This document shows, in pieces, positions 27,021 to 35,520 of a stretch of DNA of 64,000 nt (position 1 is the first letter of the stretch; each line of letters begins with the position of its first letter). Both the position numbers and the translations under genes were made by a program. Origin of the DNA: Bradyrhizobium sp. CCBAU 51627. GTDB taxonomy: Bacteria; Pseudomonadota; Alphaproteobacteria; Rhizobiales; Xanthobacteraceae. The notes below the pieces were generated by a model. The model searched no databases and was not told where the DNA came from. It was given only the letters and a program-made list of their open reading frames with translations. The DNA lies in the NCBI RefSeq assembly GCF_028128765.1, contig NZ_LBJG01000089.1, positions 1-64,000 on the forward strand, given 5' to 3'.

Positions 27021-27822
27021 TGTCGTCGGCCGTAGCGGGCGCAACGCCGTCGCCGAATATCTGCCCGGCATGGTCAAGGACTGGTCGCTCGATTTCGTCG
27101 TCGTCAACGGCGAGAATTCGGCCGGGGGCTTCGGCATCACGGAAGCGATCTATCAGGAGTTTCTCGATGCCGGCGCCGATGCGGTGACCTTGGGCAATCA
27201 CTCCTGGGATCAGCGCGAAGCGCTCGTTTTCATCGAGCGCGCCGAGCGCCTTGTGCGGCCGACGAATTATCCGCGCGGCACGCCCGGCCGTGGCGCCGCC
27301 CTGGTCGAGACCAAGAATGGCAAGCACGCGCTCGTCGTCAATGCGCTGGGGCGCGTCTTCATGACCCCGTTCGACGATCCCTTCGCGGCGCTGGAGCGCG
27401 AGCTGGGTGCCTGTCCGCTCGGCGTTGCCGCGGACGCCATCGTCGTCGACTTCCATTGCGAGGCGTCGAGCGAGAAGCAGGGCATCGGCTTCTTCTGCGA
27501 CGGCCGCGCCAGCCTTGTCGTCGGCACGCACACGCATGTGCCGACCGCCGATCACCAGATCCTCACAGGCGGCACCGCCTACATGACCGATGCCGGCATG
27601 ACCGGCGATTACGACTCCATCATCGGCATGCAGAAGGAAGAGCCGCTGCGGCGGTTCACCTCGGGGATTCCGTCGAGCCGGTTCGAGCCGGCGGCGGGCG
27701 TCGCGACGCTGAGCGGCGTTGCAGTCGAGACGGACGATGCGACGGGGCTGGCGCTGAAGATCGCGCCGGTGCGGATTGGCGGAAGGCTGGAGCCGACGAC
27801 GCCGAAGTTCTGGTTGAGCTGA
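26998..27822 (+). CDS. YmdB-type metallophosphoesterase (TIGR00282 family)
   Basis: A 274-residue two-metal phosphoesterase. The ligands are in place: D8 in FVGDVVG, E39-N40 in NGENSAGG, the asparagine in LGNHSWD, the histidine in VDFHCEASSEKQ and the pair in GTHTHVPT. The Bacillus relative YmdB hydrolyses 2',3'-cAMP and affects biofilm and nanotube formation. It starts with TTG inside the end of the cyclo-ligase gene (23-base overlap) with CCGGAG upstream, so coupling to fau is likely. The fau-ymdB pairing is common in alphaproteobacteria. Substrate in this organism is unproven. Confidence 0.88.
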   Translation: MRILFVGDVVGRSGRNAVAEYLPGMVKDWSLDFVVVNGENSAGGFGITEAIYQEFLDAGADAVTLGNHSWDQREALVFIERAERLVRPTNYPRGTPGRGAALVETKNGKHALVVNALGRVFMTPFDDPFAALERELGACPLGVAADAIVVDFHCEASSEKQGIGFFCDGRASLVVGTHTHVPTADHQILTGGTAYMTDAGMTGDYDSIIGMQKEEPLRRFTSGIPSSRFEPAAGVATLSGVAVETDDATGLALKIAPVRIGGRLEPTTPKFWLS

Positions 27823-28057
27823 GCGGCGGCGCGGCGATAGCCCCGCTGCACCTTCTCCTCTCGTGGGAGAGTGAAGCGCCATTGATCTCCCTCAACGAGA
27901 CCAGCCTCGCAGGCGGCTTTACTGCATTCCGCGTACAGCCGCTCTCTACGCATCCCCCAAGTCGCCGCCGCATGCGGATCAACTCACACGGCATCCGACT
28001 CTTGCATAGCCGGACAAGCGTCGCGGGGGGTGTCCCGCGACGGCGAACGACGGCGCG

Positions 28058-29158
28058 TCATCCTTGGCCCGCCGGCGGGACCACGTACAGCGTTAGTGCA
28101 AAGATCGCGTAGATGAAGATGAGCAGGGCGCCGACGAACCAGGCCGAGCGGCCGCTGCCGGTGATGAAACTCGCGGTAACCGTCGCAATCATGATCATGG
28201 TTACGGCACCCGGCCAGAACTGGAGGTTCATCGGCGTCGGACCCACGACATAGCTGAGCAGCACCAGCGCGGGGGCCACGAACAGGGCGATCTGAGAGGC
28301 GCTGCCGAGCGCAATGCTGACGCTCATATCGAGGCGGTCCTTGCGCGCCGCGGAGAAGGCCACCGCGAATTCCGCTGCCGCGCCCACTAGCGAGACGATG
28401 ATAAAACCGACAAACGCCGGGCTCATCCCGAAGGTCTCCCCTGCCTTCTGTACGGACTCTACGAAGATCTCGCTCACCAGCGCGACCAGCACCGTGATAA
28501 CAAGCAGCGTGCCTACGGCAAGCCCGATCGGCCAGGGCGCTTCTTCTCCCTTGTCGTGCTCTGCGCCGGCGAATAATTCCTTGTGGGTCTTCAGCGAAAA
28601 CAGGAGGCCGAGTGCATATACGCCGATCAGCAGCACGGAGATGCCGACGCTCAGCTTGTGGATGACGGTTCCGTCCTGCGGCAAATGCTGGAGGTCGGCG
28701 ACGGCCGAGGGGGCTAGCAGGGCGACGGTTGCCATCAGCAACAGTCCGGAAGACAGCCGCGCGCCGGCGCGGTTGTATTCCTGCACGTGGTAGCGCAGAC
28801 CACCCAGCAGCAGGCAAGCGCCGAGCATGAACATCGCATTGGTGACGATTGCCCCAGCAATCGAGGCCTTGACCAGCGTGTACTGGCCGGCGCGCAATGC
28901 GGCGATGGCGATGATGAGTTCCGTCAGGTTTCCGAGCGTCGCGTTGAGCAGCCCCCCGACGGCATCTCCGGTTCTCGCGGCGACCGCCTCGGTGGCGTGG
29001 CTGAGCAGCGCCGCCAGCGGGATGATGGCGAGCACCGACAGCACGAACAGCAGCGTATGGGAATCTGCCACGGCCGCCTCGGCCGCCAGCACGATCGGCA
29101 CAAACACCAGCATCCAGAGCAAAGGGGTATTCCGGATCTCTTTGAGCAGAGGTTGCAT
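28058..29158 (-). CDS. Cation/proton exchanger, CaCA superfamily (ChaA/CAX type)
   Basis: A 366-residue membrane protein with about 11 helices. The two inverted alpha repeats that define the family are clear: GNLTELIIAIAALRAG in the first half and GAAAEFAVAFSAARKD in the second, each with the ion-binding glutamate. It exports Ca2+ (or Na+/K+) in exchange for protons across the inner membrane. A hydrophilic stretch separates the halves (HKELFAGAEHDKGEE). The start is uncertain: ATG 29158 (MQPLLKEI) fits the family best; 29176 or 29233 would add 6 or 25 residues. It is isolated from neighbours. Confidence 0.88.
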   Translation of the reverse strand: MQPLLKEIRNTPLLWMLVFVPIVLAAEAAVADSHTLLFVLSVLAIIPLAALLSHATEAVAARTGDAVGGLLNATLGNLTELIIAIAALRAGQYTLVKASIAGAIVTNAMFMLGACLLLGGLRYHVQEYNRAGARLSSGLLLMATVALLAPSAVADLQHLPQDGTVIHKLSVGISVLLIGVYALGLLFSLKTHKELFAGAEHDKGEEAPWPIGLAVGTLLVITVLVALVSEIFVESVQKAGETFGMSPAFVGFIIVSLVGAAAEFAVAFSAARKDRLDMSVSIALGSASQIALFVAPALVLLSYVVGPTPMNLQFWPGAVTMIMIATVTASFITGSGRSAWFVGALLIFIYAIFALTLYVVPPAGQG

Positions 29159-29876
29159 GTCAGCCACCGTTACCATGGATGCGTGGGTGGAAAGGTCTGG
29201 TGCATCAGCCGGGCGCGCTTTGATCTGCCTCAAGGTGAAACCCGGCCAGTTGCGATCGCCTCGTGCCTTCGAGCTGACCGGGACCGACGATGCAGGCGTC
29301 AGACCCGCGTGATCCTCGCGTCGTGCTCGGCGTGGTCAAGGCGCGGCCTGGCGACGCCGGAGCCAGCCGCGAGCCAAGGACAACGGCCGGCCTTGACCGC
29401 CCCCTGCGCGCGACGCAATCGACGTTCTGCGGGCCGGGACGAAGGAACCGCCCCTGGCTCGAACAAAGGAACTACGAGGTAGTAGGAGCCAGAGATGACG
29501 TAACCCTATCGGCAGTTTCCAGCCGAGGTCTGCGAGAGGAATGAGACGAGATGGAGGTCGGTCTTCCAAGCGGGTGCGAACACTGGTGACCCGAATAGCC
29601 CGATCGAGGCCTGTCCGCCAATGAGAACGCGCGCGCGCGCCGATATCCATGATGGCCCGGAGTACATGCTCCAATCGGAGGCCGGATACATTGATGCAAG
29701 ACCGCTCACCGCCAATCCGACGAAATCTTCTTGCAACGCACGGGCGGACCATACATGCGGGTCACGTGCTGCCTTCCCGAACGCGTCGGCGCCACAGCTG
29801 CTATACCCCGGTTAGCGCCGAATTGCTGCGGTGGCAGAGGCCGGCAGCCTCGGGCCAATTGCAGAACTGACGCATT
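29159..29876. other. Long intergenic stretch without a recognised gene
   Basis: About 700 bases between the exchanger and a solute-binding protein gene. Short open frames exist on the minus strand (for example 29506-29736, about 76 codons), but none resembles a known protein or has a convincing start site. A (GC)n tract lies near 29630 (GAACGCGCGCGCGCGCCGAT). The composition is somewhat lower in GC than the core. Nothing more can be supported. Confidence 0.5.
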
Positions 29877-30872
29877 TCATTCGATCACATCGTCGGCACG
29901 AGCGAGAAGTGTCGCTGGTGCGTCAAGCCCCAGGGATTTTGCCGTCTGCAAATTGATTACCAGTTCAAATTTGGTCGGTGCTTGGACAGGCAATCCGCTT
30001 GGTTGGGCACCTTTGAGAATGCGATCCACGTAGGGCGCAACCTGACGAAACAACTCCGGAACCTCAGGCCCATAGGACAATAAGCCACCATCCGCAGCAG
30101 CCGAACGAAATGGATACACCGCTGGAACTCGATGTCGGGCTGCCTGTTCGATTACCGTTCCACGATGCACCGCCATGAAGCTGTCAGCCATCACAACAAG
30201 ACCCGCGCCCGGCTCATTGGCAACCGCCGAAATTGCCGAGCCGATCTCGCCATCACTCCGAACCGGATTGAGGAATGGCGTAATGGCTATGTCTCGGGCG
30301 GCGGCTTCGAAGGCGCGGTAAAAGTATGAGCCTCCGTCAGGAGCTGCGTCGGGGTTGAACAGACCCGCCACTCTCAAAACCCGAGGATCGATTTCTTTGA
30401 GAAGGCTTAGCCACTTGCCTGCCAACGAGGGCTCAAAATTCACGAACCCTGTTATGTTGCCGTCGGGCCGCGCTAAATTCTGCACGAAGCCTTCACCAAT
30501 AGGATCAGAGACAACTGTGAAAACTATCGGCGTTGTTCGAGTTTCTCGTCTAACAGCTGCGGTGGTGGGCGTGGATGTGGTCACGATGACATCTGGTTGC
30601 CAACCAACCAACTCCTTTGCAAATCGCTGGGTGCGCTCAGCATCAGCCCCACTCCAGCGAACTTCGATGCTCACGTTCTTACCGTCTGCCCATCCAAGCT
30701 TCTCCAAGCTTTCCTCAAATACCTTCAGACGGGCATGCCCCAAGGTATCATTCTCAGAGTAAAACATTAGCACCCCGACCCGTCGCAGGCGGCCTTTCTC
30801 TTCTGCTTGTGCCGTAAGCGGGAAGGAAGCTGCTATAGCGCCTAGGACGCAAATAAATTCCCGCCTGTCCAT
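29877..30872 (-). CDS. ABC-transporter-type substrate-binding protein, TrpX/ABC_sub_bind family
   Basis: A 331-residue periplasmic-binding protein. The N-terminus MDRREFICVLGAIAASFPL looks like a Tat-influenced signal peptide, followed by RRVGVLMFYSENDTLG and later DVIVTTSTPTTAAVRRETRT and PIVFTVVSDPIGEGFVQNLA, the hallmark of the ABC_sub_bind family, which is greatly expanded in Bradyrhizobium and Rhodopseudomonas, usually as orphans. No permease or ATPase gene is adjacent. GGGGGA lies 4 bases before the ATG. GC content is lower than in neighbouring genes and an IS scar lies upstream, so transfer is plausible. Ligand unknown. Confidence 0.85.
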   Translation of the reverse strand: MDRREFICVLGAIAASFPLTAQAEEKGRLRRVGVLMFYSENDTLGHARLKVFEESLEKLGWADGKNVSIEVRWSGADAERTQRFAKELVGWQPDVIVTTSTPTTAAVRRETRTTPIVFTVVSDPIGEGFVQNLARPDGNITGFVNFEPSLAGKWLSLLKEIDPRVLRVAGLFNPDAAPDGGSYFYRAFEAAARDIAITPFLNPVRSDGEIGSAISAVANEPGAGLVVMADSFMAVHRGTVIEQAARHRVPAVYPFRSAAADGGLLSYGPEVPELFRQVAPYVDRILKGAQPSGLPVQAPTKFELVINLQTAKSLGLDAPATLLARADDVIE

Positions 30873-30977
30873 GCCGTCCCCCAGGGGTCGAGACTGCCGA
30901 TATTAGCCGTGACGATCTCCGAACAGAAACTGGTAATGAGGATAAGTCGGCTCGTCCGCTAATGGGATGGTCCGGCC

Positions 30978-31034
30978 GTGCTCCTGCCCCGCCAGCAAGC
31001 GAAGCTGGCCAGGGGCGCCAAAGACGAGGAGCAC
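30978..31034. repeat. Long interrupted hairpin beside the IS110 scar
   Basis: GTGCTCCT (30978-30985) pairs with AGGAGCAC (31027-31034), CCCC with GGGG inside, and GCCAGC with GCTGGC around a 7-base loop. It lies 25 bases before the first recognisable transposase codons. It may be a piece of an element end or of a structured RNA; I cannot place it. Confidence 0.5.
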
Positions 31035-31057
31035 GCCATGTCTCAGACACCCAATAC

Positions 31058-31636
31058 CGCGAACTCGCATCGCTTGGTCACGATGCCAGGTTGATGCCGG
31101 CCAAATATGTCCGCCCGTATAGCAAGGGACAGAAGAACGACTTCAATGATGCCGAAGCGATTGCCGAAACCGTGCAGCGCCCGACGATGAAGTTCGTGGC
31201 GACCAAGACCGCGGAGCAACTGGATCTGCAGGCGCTGCACCGGGTGCGCGAGCGGCTGGTGTCGCAACGCACCGGCATCATCAACCAGATTCGCGCCTTC
31301 ATGCTGGAACGCGGGATCGCGGTGCGCCAGGGTATCGGCTTCCTACGCACCGAAACTGCCCACCATCCTTGCGACCCGCACCGATGCGCTGTCGCCACGC
31401 ATGTTGCGTGTCATCGAGGAGTTGGCAGGCGACTGGCGCCGGCTGGATCAGCGCATCGATGGCCCCTCCGGCAAGATCGAAGCACTGGCCCGTCAAGATC
31501 AGGCATGCTCGCGCCTGATGAGGGTGCCTGGCATTGGGCCGATCATTTCGAGCGCCATGGTGGCCGCGATCGGCACTGGAGACGTCTTCTCCAAAGGCCG
31601 TGACTTCGGCGCGTGGCCCGGACTGGTGCCCGAGAC
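31058..31636 (+). pseudogene. IS110-family transposase fragment
   Basis: Codons for the middle of a DEDD/IS110 transposase (ELASLGHDARLMPAKYVRPY, KNDFNDAEAIAE, MKFVATKTAEQLDLQALHR) begin without the N-terminal domain. Near 31340-31360 the frame shifts; the second half continues in another frame (RMLRVIEELAGDWRRLDQRI, RLMRVPGIGPIISSAMVAAIG, SKGRDFGAWPGLVP) and then stops abruptly where the sequence turns into the reversed start of another IS110 copy. N- and C-termini are both missing and the gene cannot be functional. Confidence 0.85.
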
Positions 31637-31840
31637 GTGGCGGCGCCTCAACTGACGGCGTGCGACCACCTGGCCGGCTGCATCAACGCCATGCACTTGG
31701 AAGACCGACTTCGCAATATCAAGACCAATCGTCGAAATTGACTGCATAGGCTGCTCCTCCGAATCGTGGGAGCTTCAAAATGGCCCCCACTCGTTGGCAC
31801 TCTCGTGCCGGTGGAGGAGCCGTCCACAGCATCAGAAGGG
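31637..31840 (-). mobile_element. Left end and first 37 codons of a second IS110-family element
   Basis: On the minus strand an ATG at 31747, with CGGAGGAG upstream, starts MQSISTIGLDIAKSVFQVHG, the standard IS110 transposase N-terminus carrying the first DEDD aspartate. After RRQLRRRHV it breaks off at the junction with the other fragment. The 90 bases upstream of the ATG (structured, with CGGCTCCTCCACCGGCACGA and TGGGGGCCATTTTG) look like the non-coding left end, which in IS110-group elements encodes the bridge RNA. The outer boundary near 31840 is a guess. Confidence 0.75.
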
Positions 31841-31926
31841 GTCATCAGCGATTCACGTGAGCGCGTTAAGCGTTTACCGCGCGAACGCTGCTGGTTATCT
31901 GCTTTGTCTGCACCGGATTGTTGGCC

Positions 31927-33210
31927 TTAAGCGTTGGCAACGTGCAATTTGGCGAGGCGCGTGCGCGTGAGGTCAATGCGAAGTTCAAACGCAAATAGAA
32001 TATCCGAGTGCCGTACTGGAAGATGCTTCGCGGCTTGCTCGATCTCTTCCAATTCAGCTTGGAGGGCTATCGCTTCAGGTGCGGCGAGCTCCTTTTGCAT
32101 CGCGGCCTCAACCTGCCGAAGGCGTCGGTATAGGGTGGCCATATGTCTCTGCAGCAACCACTGGTACAACCTAGGCAAATAACTGAAGATCGGGATGACG
32201 ATCGCGATCAATGTCAGTGATATGGCGATAATTCTCTTTGCAATATTTAGCGTCCAGAACGGCAGATATCGCTGCAGGAGGGACGGGCCGTTCTTGTAGA
32301 AGTCGCGAGCCTCCTCAGCAACGGGAAATTCCGGATCGGTCTGAGTGGGAAAGTCGCCGGCCCGTTCAAAAATTCCTGAGCCTCCGTGCTCCTCAGCCAA
32401 CGTCTGCGCCAGAAGATAGACAAGTTCTGGGTGAAGGTCCTTGCGCACGACCACAGGGTTAGTGATTGCTATCAGGCTCACGTCGCCGGCCGGGATATTC
32501 TTCTCAAGATCGATCACGCCCTGCGGCAAAACGAGTCGGGTCAGGTAAGGGAATAAACGAGTCAGGGCCTCGGCTTGTGGCAGGTTCATCAGCCGGACAG
32601 TAGGATCTCGAAGCAAGGATTGGAGAATCGGGGAATTCAGTTCAAACGGAATGAAGATGGCATCGGCTGCACCATCCTTCAGCGCCTTCACCGCGGCTAG
32701 TCCGATGAGCGGCAACAGCGTGGTGTTCTCAGAATTGACGCCGTGTGCCGCGAGGATTTGCGTTGCTACACGGCTGAAAGCAACGCCAACCACGACGCGT
32801 TTGCCTTTCAACTGCGTCAGGCGGTCCAATGGCTCCAAGCCGCGGTAGAACGGCCAAACAGGCGTGAAGTTGATGCGCCCCAACGACATTAGCCCAGGGG
32901 ATCGCCCGCTATTCGTCGTGCCACCCAGAAAATAGGCGGCGTCAACACCGGAGCTTCGATCCTCCACCAGCCTAAGGCTATCCGCCGAGCCCTCAGTTGG
33001 GCGCACATCAAGTGTCACATGGTGGAGTGCGAGCTTCTCCCGGTAGTGCTCGACGGTCTGCTCGAAGCCACCGCCCCTCGCCCCCGACGCAATAGAAATG
33101 GTCGATGGTGGTGCAGGAATGAAATACCACAACGCGGCCCAGACTGCCGCAGCAAGACAAACAATTACAGTCAAGCCTTTGAGCAGGGATCGACGACCCA
33201 GGCCAAACAT
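31927..33210 (-). CDS. TAXI-type TRAP solute-binding protein with C-terminal membrane anchor
   Basis: A 427-residue protein. An N-terminal hydrophobic segment (about 10-30) serves as signal anchor. The binding domain follows, with IASGARGGGFEQTVEHYREKL, GLMSLGRINFTPVWPFYRG and DAAYFLGGTTNSGRSPG typical of the TAXI branch. Near residue 340 a second hydrophobic helix (IIAISLTLIAIVIPIFSYLP) is followed by about 75 cytoplasmic, charged residues with coiled-coil character. No TRAP permease genes are near, so it may act as a membrane-bound sensor or serve a distant permease. GGAGAGG precedes the ATG. It lies between an IS110 scar and a region of gene debris. Confidence 0.85.
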   Translation of the reverse strand: MFGLGRRSLLKGLTVIVCLAAAVWAALWYFIPAPPSTISIASGARGGGFEQTVEHYREKLALHHVTLDVRPTEGSADSLRLVEDRSSGVDAAYFLGGTTNSGRSPGLMSLGRINFTPVWPFYRGLEPLDRLTQLKGKRVVVGVAFSRVATQILAAHGVNSENTTLLPLIGLAAVKALKDGAADAIFIPFELNSPILQSLLRDPTVRLMNLPQAEALTRLFPYLTRLVLPQGVIDLEKNIPAGDVSLIAITNPVVVRKDLHPELVYLLAQTLAEEHGGSGIFERAGDFPTQTDPEFPVAEEARDFYKNGPSLLQRYLPFWTLNIAKRIIAISLTLIAIVIPIFSYLPRLYQWLLQRHMATLYRRLRQVEAAMQKELAAPEAIALQAELEEIEQAAKHLPVRHSDILFAFELRIDLTRTRLAKLHVANA

Positions 33211-33465
33211 GGACCTCTCCCCAAAGAGTCTTCGCCGATGTTGAATTGTCCGCGAGTGTCTCGCCTTTAGGTCATATCAAACTGCCTCCAGAGTATCACA
33301 CCTCCGTTCTAGGTTTGACAACAGAGACCCTGGCCAATCAAAGCACGATAGGTCTTTCACAGTGCGACGCTCCCGCTGGTCGTGATGTCCGAGATGGGTC
33401 GAAAGCACCAGTCCGGCAAACCCGTCTGACATCCGATCGATTGCCGACAGCGGACCTGGCTTCCC
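33211..33465. other. Intergenic debris
   Basis: No supported gene. The minus strand carries GTGCTTTCGACCCATCTCGG, which I recall as one of the degenerate phrases that recur between genes in Bradyrhizobium. Confidence 0.3.
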
Positions 33466-33687
33466 CCGTACGGGATGGCCGCATCCGCTACACTCGCGAG
33501 CGCTCGCCTGGCGTCTGGCTGTGGACCGTCACCGTGACGCTGCCAGCGCCGTTCGAGCCTCGACGACGCCAAGGCCGCGTTCAAGGCGGCGCGGCAGGCG
33601 TTCAGGAGCAAGCAAGGTCCAGAAGAGCTGGCGAGGACGTTCGAGAACATGGCGCAGGCGAACCGGCCGGGACTGTTGGGGCGGTGA
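33466..33687 (+). pseudogene. Frameshifted small hypothetical gene
   Basis: Two consecutive frames together spell a protein type that is frequent in Bradyrhizobium: first DGRIRYTRERSPGVWLWTV up to about 33550, then, in a shifted frame from 33553, SSLDDAKAAFKAARQAFRSK and ELARTFENMAQANRP to a TGA at 33685-33687. The join near 33550 needs a frame change, so the gene is broken or a piece is lost. Function of the intact family is unknown. Confidence 0.55.
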
Positions 33688-33985
33688 TCCGCGCTCGGCG
33701 GTCGGCGCGGCGCAGTGCGGAGCGCAGCTCCGCGACGTCCTTTGCCGAAAGCTTCGACAAGCGGCGTCGGATGGATTTCGGAATAATAGTATTATGCGCC
33801 TGTTTTGCCCGACGGTGCAACTGGTGTTTGGTTGGTGGGCGCTCAGCACTCCAATCACCCCGCCCGGAGAGGTGAGCCCACAGGGCCAACCGCGTCCGAT
33901 TTTATCGAGCCTCTAAGCCGTTGATTTCACATACCCTGGCTACTGTGCATGGGGTTGTTTTCGATGTTTTGATCCGGAGCTCTCG
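33688..33985. other. Gap after the broken gene
   Basis: About 300 bases with no supported gene. A short AT-rich island (GGAATAATAGTATTATGCGC near 33780) and GTGCATGGGGTTGTTTTCGA near 33950 look like recurring intergenic sequence rather than coding DNA. Confidence 0.35.
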
Positions 33986-35410
33986 CTAGCTCTGCCGAAA
34001 ACCCATCCGGAAGGCGCCCCAGTGCTTGCCGCGGATCATGATCGGCGAGGACAGATCCTTCATCAGCACGAACTGCCCGCCGCCCATGTCGCGGCGATAG
34101 GTCTGGAGCAGGAAGGGCTTTGTGTTGGCCGCGACCTTCTTCACCGCGCGATCGGTGAAGAGGCGGCGGTTGCGGCAATTGGCGTTGTTCCAGACCGGGT
34201 CCTTGCCCTGCGGCAGGCGGTAGTTCGGATTGTGCGTCGGCAGATAGCCGCCCCTCGCCCAGGCGACGCAGAACACGATACGGGGATCGGACTTCTGGAT
34301 CGGATCCTGGATCGCAGGCAGCACGCGGTCGGTGAAGTCGACATAGGCGGTGGTGTACTGCTTGGGATCGGTGCCGGCGATTTCGCGACAGTTCTCGTCC
34401 ATGAGCTGGTCGAGCGTGATCTCGCCGCGATCGATCGCCGCCTCGAACTCGGCCGAGATCCGCTTGGCGGTGTCGACGACGACGCGGATCAGCGGCGCGT
34501 CCGATGTCTCGACGCCGCTGTCGGCGATCAACGCGATGAGGGCTTCGGAGGTGTCGAGCAGTTTTGTCACGCGCTGATCGGCGCTCTTGAGATCGCGCGA
34601 GGAGAGGTCGACGCCCTTGGCAAGCTCGTTGAGCTCGCTGATTACGGAGTCGCAATGGCCGAGATTGGAGGTCGCCGCGCGCGTGACGCTGCCGATCTCG
34701 GCTTCCACCGAGGCAAAGCCCTGCTGGACGCGGGAGATGATGCCGGAGATCGCTTGCGCGCCTTCGCCGGCGGTCTTGGCGCGCTGCGAGGCATCGCTGC
34801 TCTCGCCGATCAGGCCTTCGATCTGGCCGTCGAGGTCGCGCACGGTGTCGGAGATCTGGTGCGTGGCCTGCCGCGTCGCCTCGGCGAGGTTCTTCACCTC
34901 GCTGGCGACCACCGCGAAGCCGCGCCCGGCCGTGCCGGCACGCGCGGCTTCGATGGTTGCGTTGAGGGCCAGCAGATTGGTCTGCTTGGCGATCGCCTCG
35001 ATCGAGCCCGAGACTTTTGCGACCTGCGCCAGCGCCGCGCCGACGGCACTCAAGCGCGCCTCGATCCGCTCCACCGCCGCGACGAGCTCGGAAATGTGGC
35101 TGACCGCGGTATCGACCGCGCTGCGCGACTGTGCGATCTCGCCGACGGCCGCCGATGTGGTCGATTGCACCGCCTGGGATGCATTGGCGATGTCGTGGTT
35201 GGCCGAGACCATGGTCTCGGCGGTCTTCTGGAGGTGGTGGAACCGCTCGGACTGGTTGGCGACCCGGTTTGCGACTTCCTGGACATTGCCGGCGATGTCG
35301 GCGAGCTCGACGCCGAGACCGCCGATGCGGTCGGCGAGCTGATCGATCAGCCGTTCGGCGAGTGTCCGGTTGGAGCCGGTGTCCAGGACGGCAAGTTGGG
35401 CGACGGACAT
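33986..35410 (-). CDS. Soluble methyl-accepting chemotaxis protein with a C-terminal accessory domain
   Basis: A 474-residue chemoreceptor-like protein without any membrane segment. Residues of about 20-310 form the helical signalling region, with the hairpin tip KQTNLLALNATIEAARAG followed by GRGFAVVASEVKNLAEAT (about 140-175). Residues 315-474 form a separate domain containing EIAGTDPKQY, a conserved NCRNRRLF and a C-terminal PIMIRGKHWGAFRMGF. The same domain ends the next chemoreceptor upstream. It should signal to CheA from the cytosol; no che genes are near. GGAGGA precedes the ATG by 9 bases. What the C-terminal domain senses is unknown; it resembles a Cache-like sensor by its closing strands, which is a guess. 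Confidence 0.85.
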   Translation of the reverse strand: MSVAQLAVLDTGSNRTLAERLIDQLADRIGGLGVELADIAGNVQEVANRVANQSERFHHLQKTAETMVSANHDIANASQAVQSTTSAAVGEIAQSRSAVDTAVSHISELVAAVERIEARLSAVGAALAQVAKVSGSIEAIAKQTNLLALNATIEAARAGTAGRGFAVVASEVKNLAEATRQATHQISDTVRDLDGQIEGLIGESSDASQRAKTAGEGAQAISGIISRVQQGFASVEAEIGSVTRAATSNLGHCDSVISELNELAKGVDLSSRDLKSADQRVTKLLDTSEALIALIADSGVETSDAPLIRVVVDTAKRISAEFEAAIDRGEITLDQLMDENCREIAGTDPKQYTTAYVDFTDRVLPAIQDPIQKSDPRIVFCVAWARGGYLPTHNPNYRLPQGKDPVWNNANCRNRRLFTDRAVKKVAANTKPFLLQTYRRDMGGGQFVLMKDLSSPIMIRGKHWGAFRMGFRQS

Positions 35411-35520
35411 GTCAGATGAGTCCTCCAGTCAGAGCCGCTCGCCGGCTCCCTTGCGGCATTCCCATTCCAATTTCGGATGTTAGAGGATGATTCGCGGCCG
35501 GCGTCTTGCCTGAGCGTGCA

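Noticed and set aside
29506..29736. Minus-strand frame of 76 codons in the 29.2-29.9 kb gap
   Set aside because: No Shine-Dalgarno sequence and no family resemblance; it may be a relic, but nothing supports a gene.
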